A DNA stretch of 63,018 nucleotides from a virus. The stretch covers positions 1-63,018 of IMG/VR virus record IMGVR_UViG_3300009119_000001; one strand, given 5' to 3'. Below are positions 9,053 to 16,600 of the stretch, piece by piece. Under the pieces are notes generated by a model, which was given only the letters and a program-made list of their open reading frames with translations, ran no database searches and was not told the origin of the DNA. Position 1 is the stretch's first letter, and each line of letters starts with the position of its first letter. A program made the position numbers and the translations under genes.

Positions 9053-9472
9053 CTATAAAATCCTGATTATCGCATTTGTTGCGTCTGCTGTTGGGAACGT
9101 AATTGTAAACACAGTGCTCGTAGTTATTGTTTCACCAAAGTTTAATACTGCTACCGCGGCGTTCGTTGTCGCATTGTAAATCAACGCGCCTTTAACTGAG
9201 AACCCTGCTGGGTCCCATGTCACATTACCAAACGATGTTAGTGCAGTAGTACCTGATGATGTTGGTACGGTCGGAGTTAATGTCTTACCCCCAGCTATAT
9301 AGCCCGTACCTGACGTTTCACCTAGTATGGAGTACTGTGTCGTACTGGCATCAAGCTCTGCGATGTCTGTGTAAAGTGCAATCTTATAAACGTAAGGAGA
9401 ACCAGTGTTAAAATTCTCCAACCCCTTCAACAGGTTCGTTTTAAATACTGTACATAATGTTTGAGTTATCAT
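9053..9472 (-). CDS. Putative virion structural protein (hypothetical)
   Basis: 139 residues, with segments such as YKIALYTDIAELDA and GYIAGGKTLTP that recur in small virion proteins of tailed phages. It is strand-rich and low in charge, with no enzyme motif. Its start overlaps the end of the adaptor-like gene by four bases (ATGA), implying translational coupling with that gene, and it may assemble at the head-tail interface or tail surface (inference). Confidence 0.65.
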   Translation of the reverse strand: MITQTLCTVFKTNLLKGLENFNTGSPYVYKIALYTDIAELDASTTQYSILGETSGTGYIAGGKTLTPTVPTSSGTTALTSFGNVTWDPAGFSVKGALIYNATTNAAVAVLNFGETITTSTVFTITFPTADATNAIIRIL

Positions 9473-10098
9473 ACGACTGGCACCCTAACTTGACCGTTTC
9501 TATATGCGTCACGTCTATTTTTACCGTCACCAAGTTGTTTGAGCATGCCCATAGCACTGTCAAATTGTTTTTGGTATTGTGCAATAACGTCTGGTTCACC
9601 CTTCATGTACGTGTACGCTTCGAGCAATGAGCCATACAATAGAACGGAATCAAAGTTATCGCCAACCCAAGACGTGCCAGCAGTAACAATAGACTCAGGG
9701 TAATAAAAGTAATGAAGTTCCATATCGTAATTCGCATCGGGCGTCGGGCCCAATAGGAATGTGTTTTGGTCGAACTGCGCATAGTACTCTGGTAAGCCCT
9801 CATCTGTAGGTGACGGATAAGCTTCTCTAATGAAGTTCACGTCTTTATCCAAAAGGTATTTAAAGTTACCTGTGCCATCAATAACAGCCAAGCTGAATGT
9901 AGCTAACCAATCCGTAGGAGTAGACAAATACTTATTCCCATCAGTCAATGTGCCTATCACATTCTTACGCAAAACTGGAAGCTGGATGCTGTTGTATATG
10001 CGCTGCTCAGCCTGATCTATGAAACGATCTACATCTACCGTCTCAAATTGATTTTCGACTGTGCTCTGTATGGCAGCGACTAATTGGGTATAGTTCAT
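9469..10098 (-). CDS. Putative head-tail adaptor protein
   Basis: 209 residues. The N-terminal helix-rich part (YTQLVAAIQSTVENQ, FIDQAEQRIYNSIQLP) followed by P.DWL, strands and a final helical hairpin with YM.GEPDVIAQYQKQFDSAM is characteristic of the adaptor ring proteins of short-tailed phages (T7 gp11/SU10 adaptor type). Such proteins dock on the portal after DNA packaging. A second protein of the same general plan is encoded at 10829-11542. Assignment is by pattern and context. Confidence 0.68.
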   Translation of the reverse strand: MNYTQLVAAIQSTVENQFETVDVDRFIDQAEQRIYNSIQLPVLRKNVIGTLTDGNKYLSTPTDWLATFSLAVIDGTGNFKYLLDKDVNFIREAYPSPTDEGLPEYYAQFDQNTFLLGPTPDANYDMELHYFYYPESIVTAGTSWVGDNFDSVLLYGSLLEAYTYMKGEPDVIAQYQKQFDSAMGMLKQLGDGKNRRDAYRNGQVRVPVV

Positions 10099-10106
10099 GC
10101 TTTACC

Positions 10107-10250
10107 TTACTGACTATTCTTACTGTAGCCTGTACCTTTAGTAGCTGCACCCGTACCACGTTTCTTTTTAGTTTGGGTATTCGCTACATTGTTTGGGTAG
10201 CCAGATGTATTAGGCACTGGCACTTCCTGTGGTTTTTTATACTCAGCCAT
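10107..10250 (-). CDS. Small basic virion-region protein, 47 residues
   Basis: An open frame of 47 codons (MAEYKKPQEVPVPN... ending GYSKNSQ). It starts at the ATG at 10250 with an AAGG element 8-11 bases upstream, and fits exactly between two neighbouring genes. The middle carries a KKKRGTG stretch rich in Lys/Gly/Thr. Its composition matches the other small basic proteins of this operon. Function unknown. It is supported by packing, ribosome binding site and composition, not by a recognised domain. Confidence 0.65.
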   Translation of the reverse strand: MAEYKKPQEVPVPNTSGYPNNVANTQTKKKRGTGAATKGTGYSKNSQ

Positions 10251-10252
10251 GA

Positions 10253-10435
10253 TTAACCTTTCTTCTGCGCAGCGATTTTAGCTAGGCCTCGACCCATTGC
10301 TTTCATATCTGCATTAGTTTTACCACCACGACTACCTGCGTGCTTAGGGCCTTTTTCAATACCTAAGTGCTCGCCGTCTGCCTTGACAGTTGCTTTGGAT
10401 TTACCACGTTTTTCAATACCGTTACCTTTAGCCAT
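10253..10435 (-). CDS. Small basic Gly/Lys-rich protein, 60 residues
   Basis: 60 residues, strongly basic (MAKGNGIEKRGKSKATVK...). The GIEKRGKSK element resembles the GIEVRGKTKG element at the C-termini of two proteins encoded at 12.1-12.7 kb, so they may share a short functional tag. Lys/Gly-rich small proteins of this kind are common in the structural operons of marine and freshwater phages, with no known function. DNA binding inside the capsid is possible but unproven. Confidence 0.68.
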   Translation of the reverse strand: MAKGNGIEKRGKSKATVKADGEHLGIEKGPKHAGSRGGKTNADMKAMGRGLAKIAAQKKG

Positions 10436-10445
10436 TTTAATACTC

Positions 10446-10817
10446 CTATACTGTTACTGTTACGGTACCAACGGCACCGGTTGCTACTAAGTTGTTTGGG
10501 ATTGGCAACCCTAGCGGATTGTTTAGTCCTACAGGGTTAAACCCCCATTGTGTTATTCTACTGCCCCCATCTCCGCCTACACCTGACTCATAGTACCCAA
10601 GTTCTGGTCTAGGCTCACGTAACGCCTGTGGGTCATTAACAGGATACATACCTAATTGCAACTGCGGCTGATCAGGTTCCCAACAGTCTGGACATACCAA
10701 TATGTTAACATTCTTGGTTTTAATTACCAGCTTTTTTAACTGTTTCAGTTTAAATCTAAATCCGCATCTATCACACGATGCGATAGCATTCTTACCACTA
10801 GCATACTTTGAGCCCAT
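10446..10817 (-). CDS. Zinc-ribbon protein of the head-tail region
   Basis: 123 residues. CDRCGF (about residues 15-20) and CPDCWE (about 42-47) form a CxxC...CxxC zinc-ribbon. The C-terminal half is Pro/Gly/Asn-rich (NPVGLNNPLGLPIPNN) and ends in a short strand-like GTVTVTV. It sits between the two adaptor-like genes, so a small structural or assembly role is plausible. The function of this family is not known to me. Confidence 0.72.
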   Translation of the reverse strand: MGSKYASGKNAIASCDRCGFRFKLKQLKKLVIKTKNVNILVCPDCWEPDQPQLQLGMYPVNDPQALREPRPELGYYESGVGGDGGSRITQWGFNPVGLNNPLGLPIPNNLVATGAVGTVTVTV

Positions 10818-10828
10818 TATCTAATCTC

Positions 10829-11542
10829 CTAGTAGAACTGCTGCCTTGGGGCTAGCCGGAGCGCAGCCTTTTCACGGTCCTCATCTGCTGCAAGCTGGTA
10901 CGTTTGTTCGTAGTCCGCTTTTAACATCTGAATGCGTGGCATAGCTTCAGGAATCTTTATGCTTAAGTAATACGCCAATCCTGCAACAAGTGCTGGTAAG
11001 AAGCGAAATGGTATGTCTTGTGTCGCTGTACCGCCCGCGCCGGCGTCTTGTATTCTACGTAGCCTATAGGCTACAAATATGTATGGGGTTGACCCATCCG
11101 GCGTTGGCCAGACGTTGATCTGAGGATACCTAACTCCATCTACCGGGTAGTCTGCGCCTGATTGACGGTTAATCCATACTTGAATCGGGCGACCCTGTGC
11201 ATTCTTGTTTGGGATTGTGATGTATGTTGACTCACTGATGCGGGTAATGTTAATGTCCAGTTGGTTTTGACCTGTACCGGTACGCACTACGTGATCTAAT
11301 AAGTCTATGGTATCTGCAGGAAGGTCATATACTGCTTGGCCTTGCACTAATGGGATTGTTAGCTGTTCTAAGGTCCACAGATTAATACCTCGGTTTGCCC
11401 ACTCTATCGTCAATAGATTTAAAGAACGTCTGGCAGTACGCAAGTCATAGCCTGTACGAAGCTCGGCGCCACAGCGCTCAAATGCTTCTTCCACTAACTC
11501 ATTTAAATTTAAATTAAACCCTACGGTTCCGCTAGTTGTCAT
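10829..11542 (-). CDS. Putative head-tail adaptor/connector protein
   Basis: 237 residues. An N-terminal helical region (LNELVEEAFERCG, DLRTARRSLNLLTIEWANRGINLW) leads into strands around QGQAVYDLPADTIDLL, and a C-terminal helical pair contains FLPALVAGLAYYLSIK. This is the common plan of podovirus tail-adaptor proteins that bind under the portal. It overlaps the preceding small basic gene by four bases. Two adaptor-like genes in one genome suggest two stacked rings or a gp4/gp11-like division of labour (inference). Confidence 0.68.
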   Translation of the reverse strand: MTTSGTVGFNLNLNELVEEAFERCGAELRTGYDLRTARRSLNLLTIEWANRGINLWTLEQLTIPLVQGQAVYDLPADTIDLLDHVVRTGTGQNQLDINITRISESTYITIPNKNAQGRPIQVWINRQSGADYPVDGVRYPQINVWPTPDGSTPYIFVAYRLRRIQDAGAGGTATQDIPFRFLPALVAGLAYYLSIKIPEAMPRIQMLKADYEQTYQLAADEDREKAALRLAPRQQFY

Positions 11543-11790
11543 TTAATTTTCCTAAAAGGTTTTACCTTTTCCTTAATCTTATCGGGTTGAGCTACAAACT
11601 GCTTCCCTGCAGCTTTCCCTTTGCGTTTTGCCCGGGTCGTTGCAGAGTACTCTTTATCACTTAGCGATTCTATTGCCTTTTTAGGCAAGTACCGCTCCCC
11701 AGTTTCAGATGATTTTTTACCTGACTTCGTAGTCCATTCTTGTTTCGTCCAAGCTTTTAAGGACTTCTGAGGTTTAGCTAACCCATTCAT
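11539..11790 (-). CDS. Small basic conserved phage protein (DUF5872-like)
   Basis: 83 residues, very Lys-rich. WTKQEWTTKSGKKSSETGER, then YLPKKAIESLSDKEYSATTRAKRKG, match my memory of a short protein family widespread in tailed phages and named only as a domain of unknown function. Start and stop both overlap neighbouring genes by four bases. The strong basic charge suggests nucleic-acid contact. No function is known. Confidence 0.7.
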   Translation of the reverse strand: MNGLAKPQKSLKAWTKQEWTTKSGKKSSETGERYLPKKAIESLSDKEYSATTRAKRKGKAAGKQFVAQPDKIKEKVKPFRKIK

Positions 11791-12068
11791 TTGTATCCAC
11801 CACCAGCTGCTTTATATTTCTTTGCAACCAATTGTGCTTTTCTGGCAGACCACTGGCCTGCACCAGTGCCGTGTGTTGCTGCGGACTTAACCTGCGATAC
11901 TATGCGCTTTCTAAGCTCAGGTTTTGTATAGTTGCCCGCAGCATTAACTTTGCCGCCTTCGGCGTATAGGTCTACTTTATTTGGATTATCCTTACGGGTA
12001 ATCTTCTTCGGTAGTTTCTTCCCAAACTTTTCAGGGTTTGTAATCCCCATACCCCTAGATGCACGCAT
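11787..12068 (-). CDS. Small basic conserved phage protein, 93 residues
   Basis: The start chosen is the ATG at 12068 (MRASRGMGITN), just past the previous stop and preceded by an AGGATGG element. A longer in-frame start at 12143 would lie wholly inside the neighbouring gene. Sequence blocks KKITRKDNP, LYAEGGKV and THGTGAGQWSARKAQLVAKKYKAAGGGY are Lys/Gly-rich. The AEGGKV element recurs in neighbouring proteins. Unknown function, probably a virion-associated protein. Confidence 0.68.
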   Translation of the reverse strand: MRASRGMGITNPEKFGKKLPKKITRKDNPNKVDLYAEGGKVNAAGNYTKPELRKRIVSQVKSAATHGTGAGQWSARKAQLVAKKYKAAGGGYK

Positions 12069-12093
12069 ATTACACCATCCTGCCTTTAGTTTT
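12066..12093. repeat. Direct repeat encoding shared C-terminal tag, copy 1
   Basis: 28 bases identical to 12295-12322. Similarity continues imperfectly for about 20 more bases. On the minus strand it encodes the KTKGRMV end, the stop codon and the start of the following gene, so both the tag and the translational junction were duplicated. Confidence 0.9.
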
Positions 12094-12297
12094 GCCACGT
12101 ACCTCGATACCGCCCCCACGGGCCATACATTTGACTTTACCACCTTTGGCTTTTTTCACAAGTGGGCCACCGGCTTTGTCATAATCTTTTTCTGCTTTCT
12201 TTGCTGCAGCTTCTTTCTCGTAGTCGCCCATAGTTTTGGTTGAAGCTTCACGAAATTTCTTATCGTTTTCAACGATTGTTTTGTATGTACCAGCCAT
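12070..12297 (-). CDS. Small basic protein with C-terminal GIEVRGKTKGRMV tag, 75 residues
   Basis: The start is placed at the ATG at 12297, immediately after the upstream stop. The first half is a charged helix (NDKKFREASTKTMGDYEKEAAAKKAEKDYDKAGG). The end, ARGGGIEVRGKTKGRMV, is almost identical to the end of the protein encoded just upstream, and the DNA encoding it is a 28-base exact repeat. The tag was probably copied by duplication or recombination between adjacent genes. Function unknown. Confidence 0.68.
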   Translation of the reverse strand: MAGTYKTIVENDKKFREASTKTMGDYEKEAAAKKAEKDYDKAGGPLVKKAKGGKVKCMARGGGIEVRGKTKGRMV

Positions 12298-12322
12298 ATT
12301 ACACCATCCTGCCTTTAGTTTT
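12295..12322. repeat. Direct repeat encoding shared C-terminal tag, copy 2
   Basis: Exact copy of 12066-12093. It covers the end of the DUF3008-like gene and the start of the next one. Confidence 0.9.
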
Positions 12323-12745
12323 ACCACGGACTTCAATACCGCCACCTTTGGCGTATTTCTTCATACTGCATGATCCACCTTTTTTCAAACCGAGTGGACC
12401 CATATCTTTACCTTCAGGCATAGCTTTGTCTGATTTTCCTACTTTTCCTACTTTACCACCTTCGGCATACTTAGCAACTTTACCACCACATTTAAGGGTT
12501 GACAGATTTGATTTCTTGCCGCCGTGAAGTTGTTTCTCGTGCATGCCAACAGCTTTTTTAGCCATAGCTTTATCTTGTTTGATGTCGTCTTTCATAGTAT
12601 CACCGCCTTCTTTAAATTTTCTGCCTTTGTCGGCCATGTTAAATTCTTTAGCAACCTTTGTAGGGATGCCTACTTTTTTAGCGAACGCGGGATTATGCGA
12701 CGCTGCAGCCATCAGCCGAGCTTGGGCTTTAGACTTACTTGGCAT
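12299..12745 (-). CDS. Conserved phage protein, MPSKSKAQ family (DUF3008-like)
   Basis: 148 residues from the ATG at 12745. An upstream in-frame ATG at 12820 would overlap a small gene in another frame and is less likely. MPSKSKAQARLMAAASHNPAFAKK-type N-termini with VGIPTKVAKEF and DKGRKF belong to a well-known short protein family of tailed phages with no assigned function. The C-terminal half is low-complexity Lys/Gly (KYAEGGKVGKVGKSDK) and ends in the GIEVRGKTKGRMV tag. Confidence 0.75.
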   Translation of the reverse strand: MPSKSKAQARLMAAASHNPAFAKKVGIPTKVAKEFNMADKGRKFKEGGDTMKDDIKQDKAMAKKAVGMHEKQLHGGKKSNLSTLKCGGKVAKYAEGGKVGKVGKSDKAMPEGKDMGPLGLKKGGSCSMKKYAKGGGIEVRGKTKGRMV

Positions 12746-12830
12746 CTTTCTTCGCCTTTGGTTTATCGTCCTGCTTTGGTTCTGGAGCCTGTACGGGTTT
12801 ATTGCCGTGACCGTTTTCATTAATAATCAT
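12735..12830 (-). CDS. Very small hydrophilic protein, 31 residues
   Basis: An open frame from the ATG at 12830 (MIINENGHGNKPVQAPEPKQ, then Lys/Asp-rich to a TAA at 12735). An AGGA element lies about ten bases upstream. It fills the gap between the membrane-protein gene and the DUF3008-like gene and overlaps the latter's start by 11 bases. Short Pro/Lys-rich peptides at this place are common in related phages as I recall. It could be non-coding chance. Confidence 0.5.
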   Translation of the reverse strand: MIINENGHGNKPVQAPEPKQDDKPKAKKDAK

Positions 12831-12840
12831 GTTTATTGTC

Positions 12841-13098
12841 CTATTGCTTGTGTTGAAAATATGTGTGGAATACGTCAATTAACCAAATGCCTAACCATCC
12901 CAGTGCAGCAATCATTAAGCCTGTCAAAGTTTTTTCAATTACTGCTTTTCTAAAGGCAGCACGTTCAACTTCTGCTTGTATTGCCAACCTAACCCATTGA
13001 ATTTCTTCTGCAGATAACGGATGAACTGCAACGGAGCTACTAACAGCCTCTTTAACTAAATCGAGCAATTCATCTTTGGTCATAGTATCTAAACTCAT
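12841..13098 (-). CDS. Small membrane-anchored protein (DUF6127-like)
   Basis: 85 residues: an acidic amphipathic N-terminal half (TMTKDELLDLVKEAV...VRLAIQAEVERAAFRKAVIEK, in part) and one C-terminal membrane segment (about residues 58-76, LTGLMIAALGWLGIWLIDVF). The layout resembles small phage proteins of unknown function that are sometimes confused with holins. The dedicated holin here is better placed at 4185-4397. A membrane-bound virion or host-interaction role is possible. Confidence 0.65.
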   Translation of the reverse strand: MSLDTMTKDELLDLVKEAVSSSVAVHPLSAEEIQWVRLAIQAEVERAAFRKAVIEKTLTGLMIAALGWLGIWLIDVFHTYFQHKQ

Positions 13099-13099
13099 T

Positions 13100-13354
13100 T
13101 TAGCACTTCCATCTTTTTAACGATGCTGCTTTACGTGTTGGACGACCTTTTTCGTCTTTCATTGGCCCCGGCATCCCGCTCATACGTGCGCAGAACGACT
13201 TCTTCCGTGGGCCGCCTTCTGGTTGCGGGGCTTTTAAGTTTGACCCTGTTGCTTTATTGTATTTTGCACGGCCTTTAGCTGTAAGTCCAGCCCCTTTTGA
13301 GACCGGTAACTTTTCACCTCTGCCTACTGCTAATGATGGGTTTTTCTTTGCCAT
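13100..13354 (-). CDS. Conserved phage protein (DUF6321-like)
   Basis: 84 residues. The run of motifs AKKNPSLAVGRGEKLPV, GAGLTAKGRAKYNKATGSNL and KKSFCARMSGMPGPMKDEKGRPTRKA (given here in pieces) is highly characteristic of a short basic protein conserved in many tailed phages and known only as a domain of unknown function. Two cysteines (one in SFCARM, one at the C-terminus) are present. It is read just downstream of the 101-residue gene and just upstream of the small membrane-protein gene. Confidence 0.75.
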   Translation of the reverse strand: MAKKNPSLAVGRGEKLPVSKGAGLTAKGRAKYNKATGSNLKAPQPEGGPRKKSFCARMSGMPGPMKDEKGRPTRKAASLKRWKC

Positions 13355-13363
13355 ACTTAGTCC

Positions 13364-13669
13364 TTAAGCATCTACGTTTTCTGGGGTTTCCGGTTCAGGT
13401 GCAATAACTATCTGTAATCCTAGATAATCCAAAGCCGCCTGCCAGTCATCTCCAAAAGAAATTTGATAGGGCCATGTGAATGCGCCTTCGCCTATATTAC
13501 AAATACGGTCTAACTCCTCATTAAAAAACCAGCCAGATGACATCCAGTTAGTAGCTGGAAGCTCCCCGGTACTTGATAAAGGTACGTTAAAGAGCCCATC
13601 ACCCATATCAGATTGCGCTTGTTGTTTATTTGCGTCCGTAATAATTACTGTTGCGTATGTGCTATTCAT
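13364..13669 (-). CDS. Hypothetical protein downstream of the tail fibre gene
   Basis: 101 residues. YATVIITDANKQQAQSDMG at the start and SFGDDWQAALDYLGLQIVIAPEPE near the end are visible. It is acidic, with no recognised domain. It follows the 1432-residue fibre gene with one base between stop and the next start, so it may act in fibre assembly or be a small accessory subunit, which is inference from position only. Confidence 0.65.
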   Translation of the reverse strand: MNSTYATVIITDANKQQAQSDMGDGLFNVPLSSTGELPATNWMSSGWFFNEELDRICNIGEGAFTWPYQISFGDDWQAALDYLGLQIVIAPEPETPENVDA

Positions 13670-13670
13670 A

Positions 13671-16600
13671 TCAATATGCCTTAGTTATAGAATTTACATA
13701 GGTCTCTGTATCAGCCATTTGTGTATTAGTTAGGGGTATGCCACTAGACGACGCTACTCGTACAATTAAAGAATAAACACGCCCTTGGAAATATACAGAA
13801 CCTAACCTGCCAAAATAAAATTGACTATCTGCTCTATAGTTTCCTGTACCTTGGTCTGTATTAATTGTTTGAATATCAGTTCCATCGACTTTTAATGTTG
13901 CTATATCCTCTGAAATACTACCTATACCGGTTAAAACATCTGTACTAGGTACTGCTGTAAAAGTTCCAGTACCCGCATTAGCAGCTATAGTCCCTTGATT
14001 AGTAAACCTATAAGATGCTGTTGAAAATGAAGCATATAAAACAAAATATCCTGAACTTGCTGTCGATGCCGCACTGCATACAACTACGCTATTAAAACCA
14101 TCTCTATATTTACGTTGCCCTGCCCAAACGGTAACAGCATTAGATCCTACAGTTTGGTAAGCGGTGGATGATGAACCTACTTCTAACTGAGCGTCGGAGA
14201 TATAAACCCCAGATGTGCCATCGCCTGCATATCCTACCGTGCTTGTACCAGTTACTAAAGATAGTGAAGATACAAAAGTGTTAGGAGTCGCTGTAATAGT
14301 TATTGTTACTCTATAAAAATCATTTGAAGCTGGGGCGATGCTAGCCGTAGCTCCTGTATGTCCACCATATTGAGTAATTGCCGATAACGTGCCATTAGAT
14401 AAATCAGCTATAACAGAAGCTCCATAAGCAAATCCTCCTGTAGCTAATCCAACTCTTACTTTTGACCTAGTATCAGCTTTAACATAAATTGAATTTGAAT
14501 ACCCTGTTGCTGATAGAAGTGTTGATGAATAAATTAAATGCTCTGTATTAGCGGTGTCTTCAATTAATTTCTGAGCAGATATTGCACCATTGTAATTAGG
14601 GTATGCCACTGCCACTGCTATCCCATCAGTTTTACAATAGTCCCCAGCTACTGCCCCTTGTACTAATTGAGCGCCTCCGATGTATATTCCAGATGAGCCA
14701 TTGCCTGCAAATGAAGCAACATTATTAGCCGAACAAGCAAAGATAGCTGAATATGAACTGACTGTTCCAGTAGACGTTTTTGTGATAGAGCAGCGATACC
14801 AACCATCCCCTATTGATGTGATACTTGCAGTTGGGGCGTTTACAAGAGTTCCAACTACCCCGTTTTCCAAATCAAAATAGGCACTAGAAATAAGAGATGT
14901 ACCTCCGAGCTCAATAGCACACCAATTATACTCGCCTTTTTTTACGTAGTACGATGTGGTATACGTTACGCCGCTGCTAGGGGTAAACGTTTGGGTTGCA
15001 CTATGTACCCCATTAGTTGTAGTTGCAACTAATTTTTGGGCAGTAATTTCTTCATTGTAGACAGGATAGAATACAGGCATGGCTGTTGCTTCAGTCATAC
15101 GATAGTCCCCTGCTACTGAGCCTTGTACTAACTGTGCGCCCCAGATGTAAACACTTGACCCTGCTGCTGATGCGCCCAACCTACCAGAAGTTATTGTATC
15201 TACCAAAGCAATAAGTGTGGTGTTTTGCCCAGCAGCGATAGTTCCTGTAGCAATCCCGGTAACAATGCACCTCCACCACCCATTTCCTGCATTTTCAATT
15301 GTGCTAGATATTGTACTTGTTCCTGTACTTCCTAATGTCCCATTTGCTACATTAAAATTAGCCCAAATATTTGTACCATCAAATGTACTAGTAAAAGAAA
15401 GTTGAACAATTTCAGATGTGTTTTGTTTTACATATGCACTGAATGTATACGTAAGCCCAGTAGTAACCCCACCTGCCTTCCCAATTAGAGCTTGGCTTGT
15501 TCCCCCTGCTGATGTGATTGAACCTGCGGTTTGGAACGTATTAGGAGCAGTACCCACATTAGCCGCTGGAATAATTCCCCCTAAAACTGCCCATCCAGCT
15601 GTTGTTGTGTAAGCTTCTGAATATAGTTGTAAGTTGGTCTGCACAAAGCTATTAGTTTTTGCCCACGTAGCTGTTTCAAAGGCTTCACTTTGTAAGAGCA
15701 AATTAGTCTGTATGACGCTATTAGTTTTTGTCCACGCGGCGTTACCAAACTCCGCAGGTAATGTAAGTAAGTTTCTTACAGCCAGCCCATCACTTGTATT
15801 AGTGTTTAAATTTAAGCTAGGCTGCCCAATTAAGTGATCATCAACACCATCGTATAATAAGTATGGTGGGAAGTTAGTGGTGTCATAATCAGTAGCAGCA
15901 TTCACCCATTGGTAGTTAGGTAAACCTACACCATCATTTTCTGGAACTACTTGAATACCCCAAACATCTGCTGATACAGCAGCTTGATTTGCACCACCAT
16001 ATGTTGAGCCAAGCGTACCAAAAGTAAATGACTTACCTGCCCCAGATGCCATTGATAGAGTTTTAGTAACTCGTTGCCAGTCTGCTGTTAGTGTTACTGT
16101 TACAACATCTTTTAAAACGCCATCTGTTACATAAAAATATAACAACTTTCCTACATCTGCTGGTGTTGTAGCTTTTACATAAATAGAGCGAGTATAGTTT
16201 TGAGTTGCTGGTAAAGTTAAAACTTGACTAACTATAGAAAAATCATCTGCTGCATCTATTGCACCAAAAACAATAGTGTCTGCTGTCTGAGAACCATTAG
16301 GAGCTAAAACCGTATTAGCAGTAACTACTACGTCTGTTGATGTTCCATTAACTTTTAACCATACAGGATTATCAAACTGTTCTGTATAAGTAAGTAAATT
16401 ATACCTCGCACTTAATGTCGGGCGAGATGCCCCCACAATTTGATACCCATCATTACCAGTAACCTCCTGCATATACACATTGTCTAGCGTTCCGGCAAAA
16501 GTTGCATCAGCAGCAAACTCAAGTAAATTATTCCCTGTTAAAGCAGTAAGATGTTCTACATAAGTACCTGAGATATTTTTTGCTGGACCCGGTAAAAGAG

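Noticed and set aside
12841-13098. Second holin
   Set aside because: Only one membrane segment and far from the lysis genes; a DUF6127-like membrane protein is a better description.
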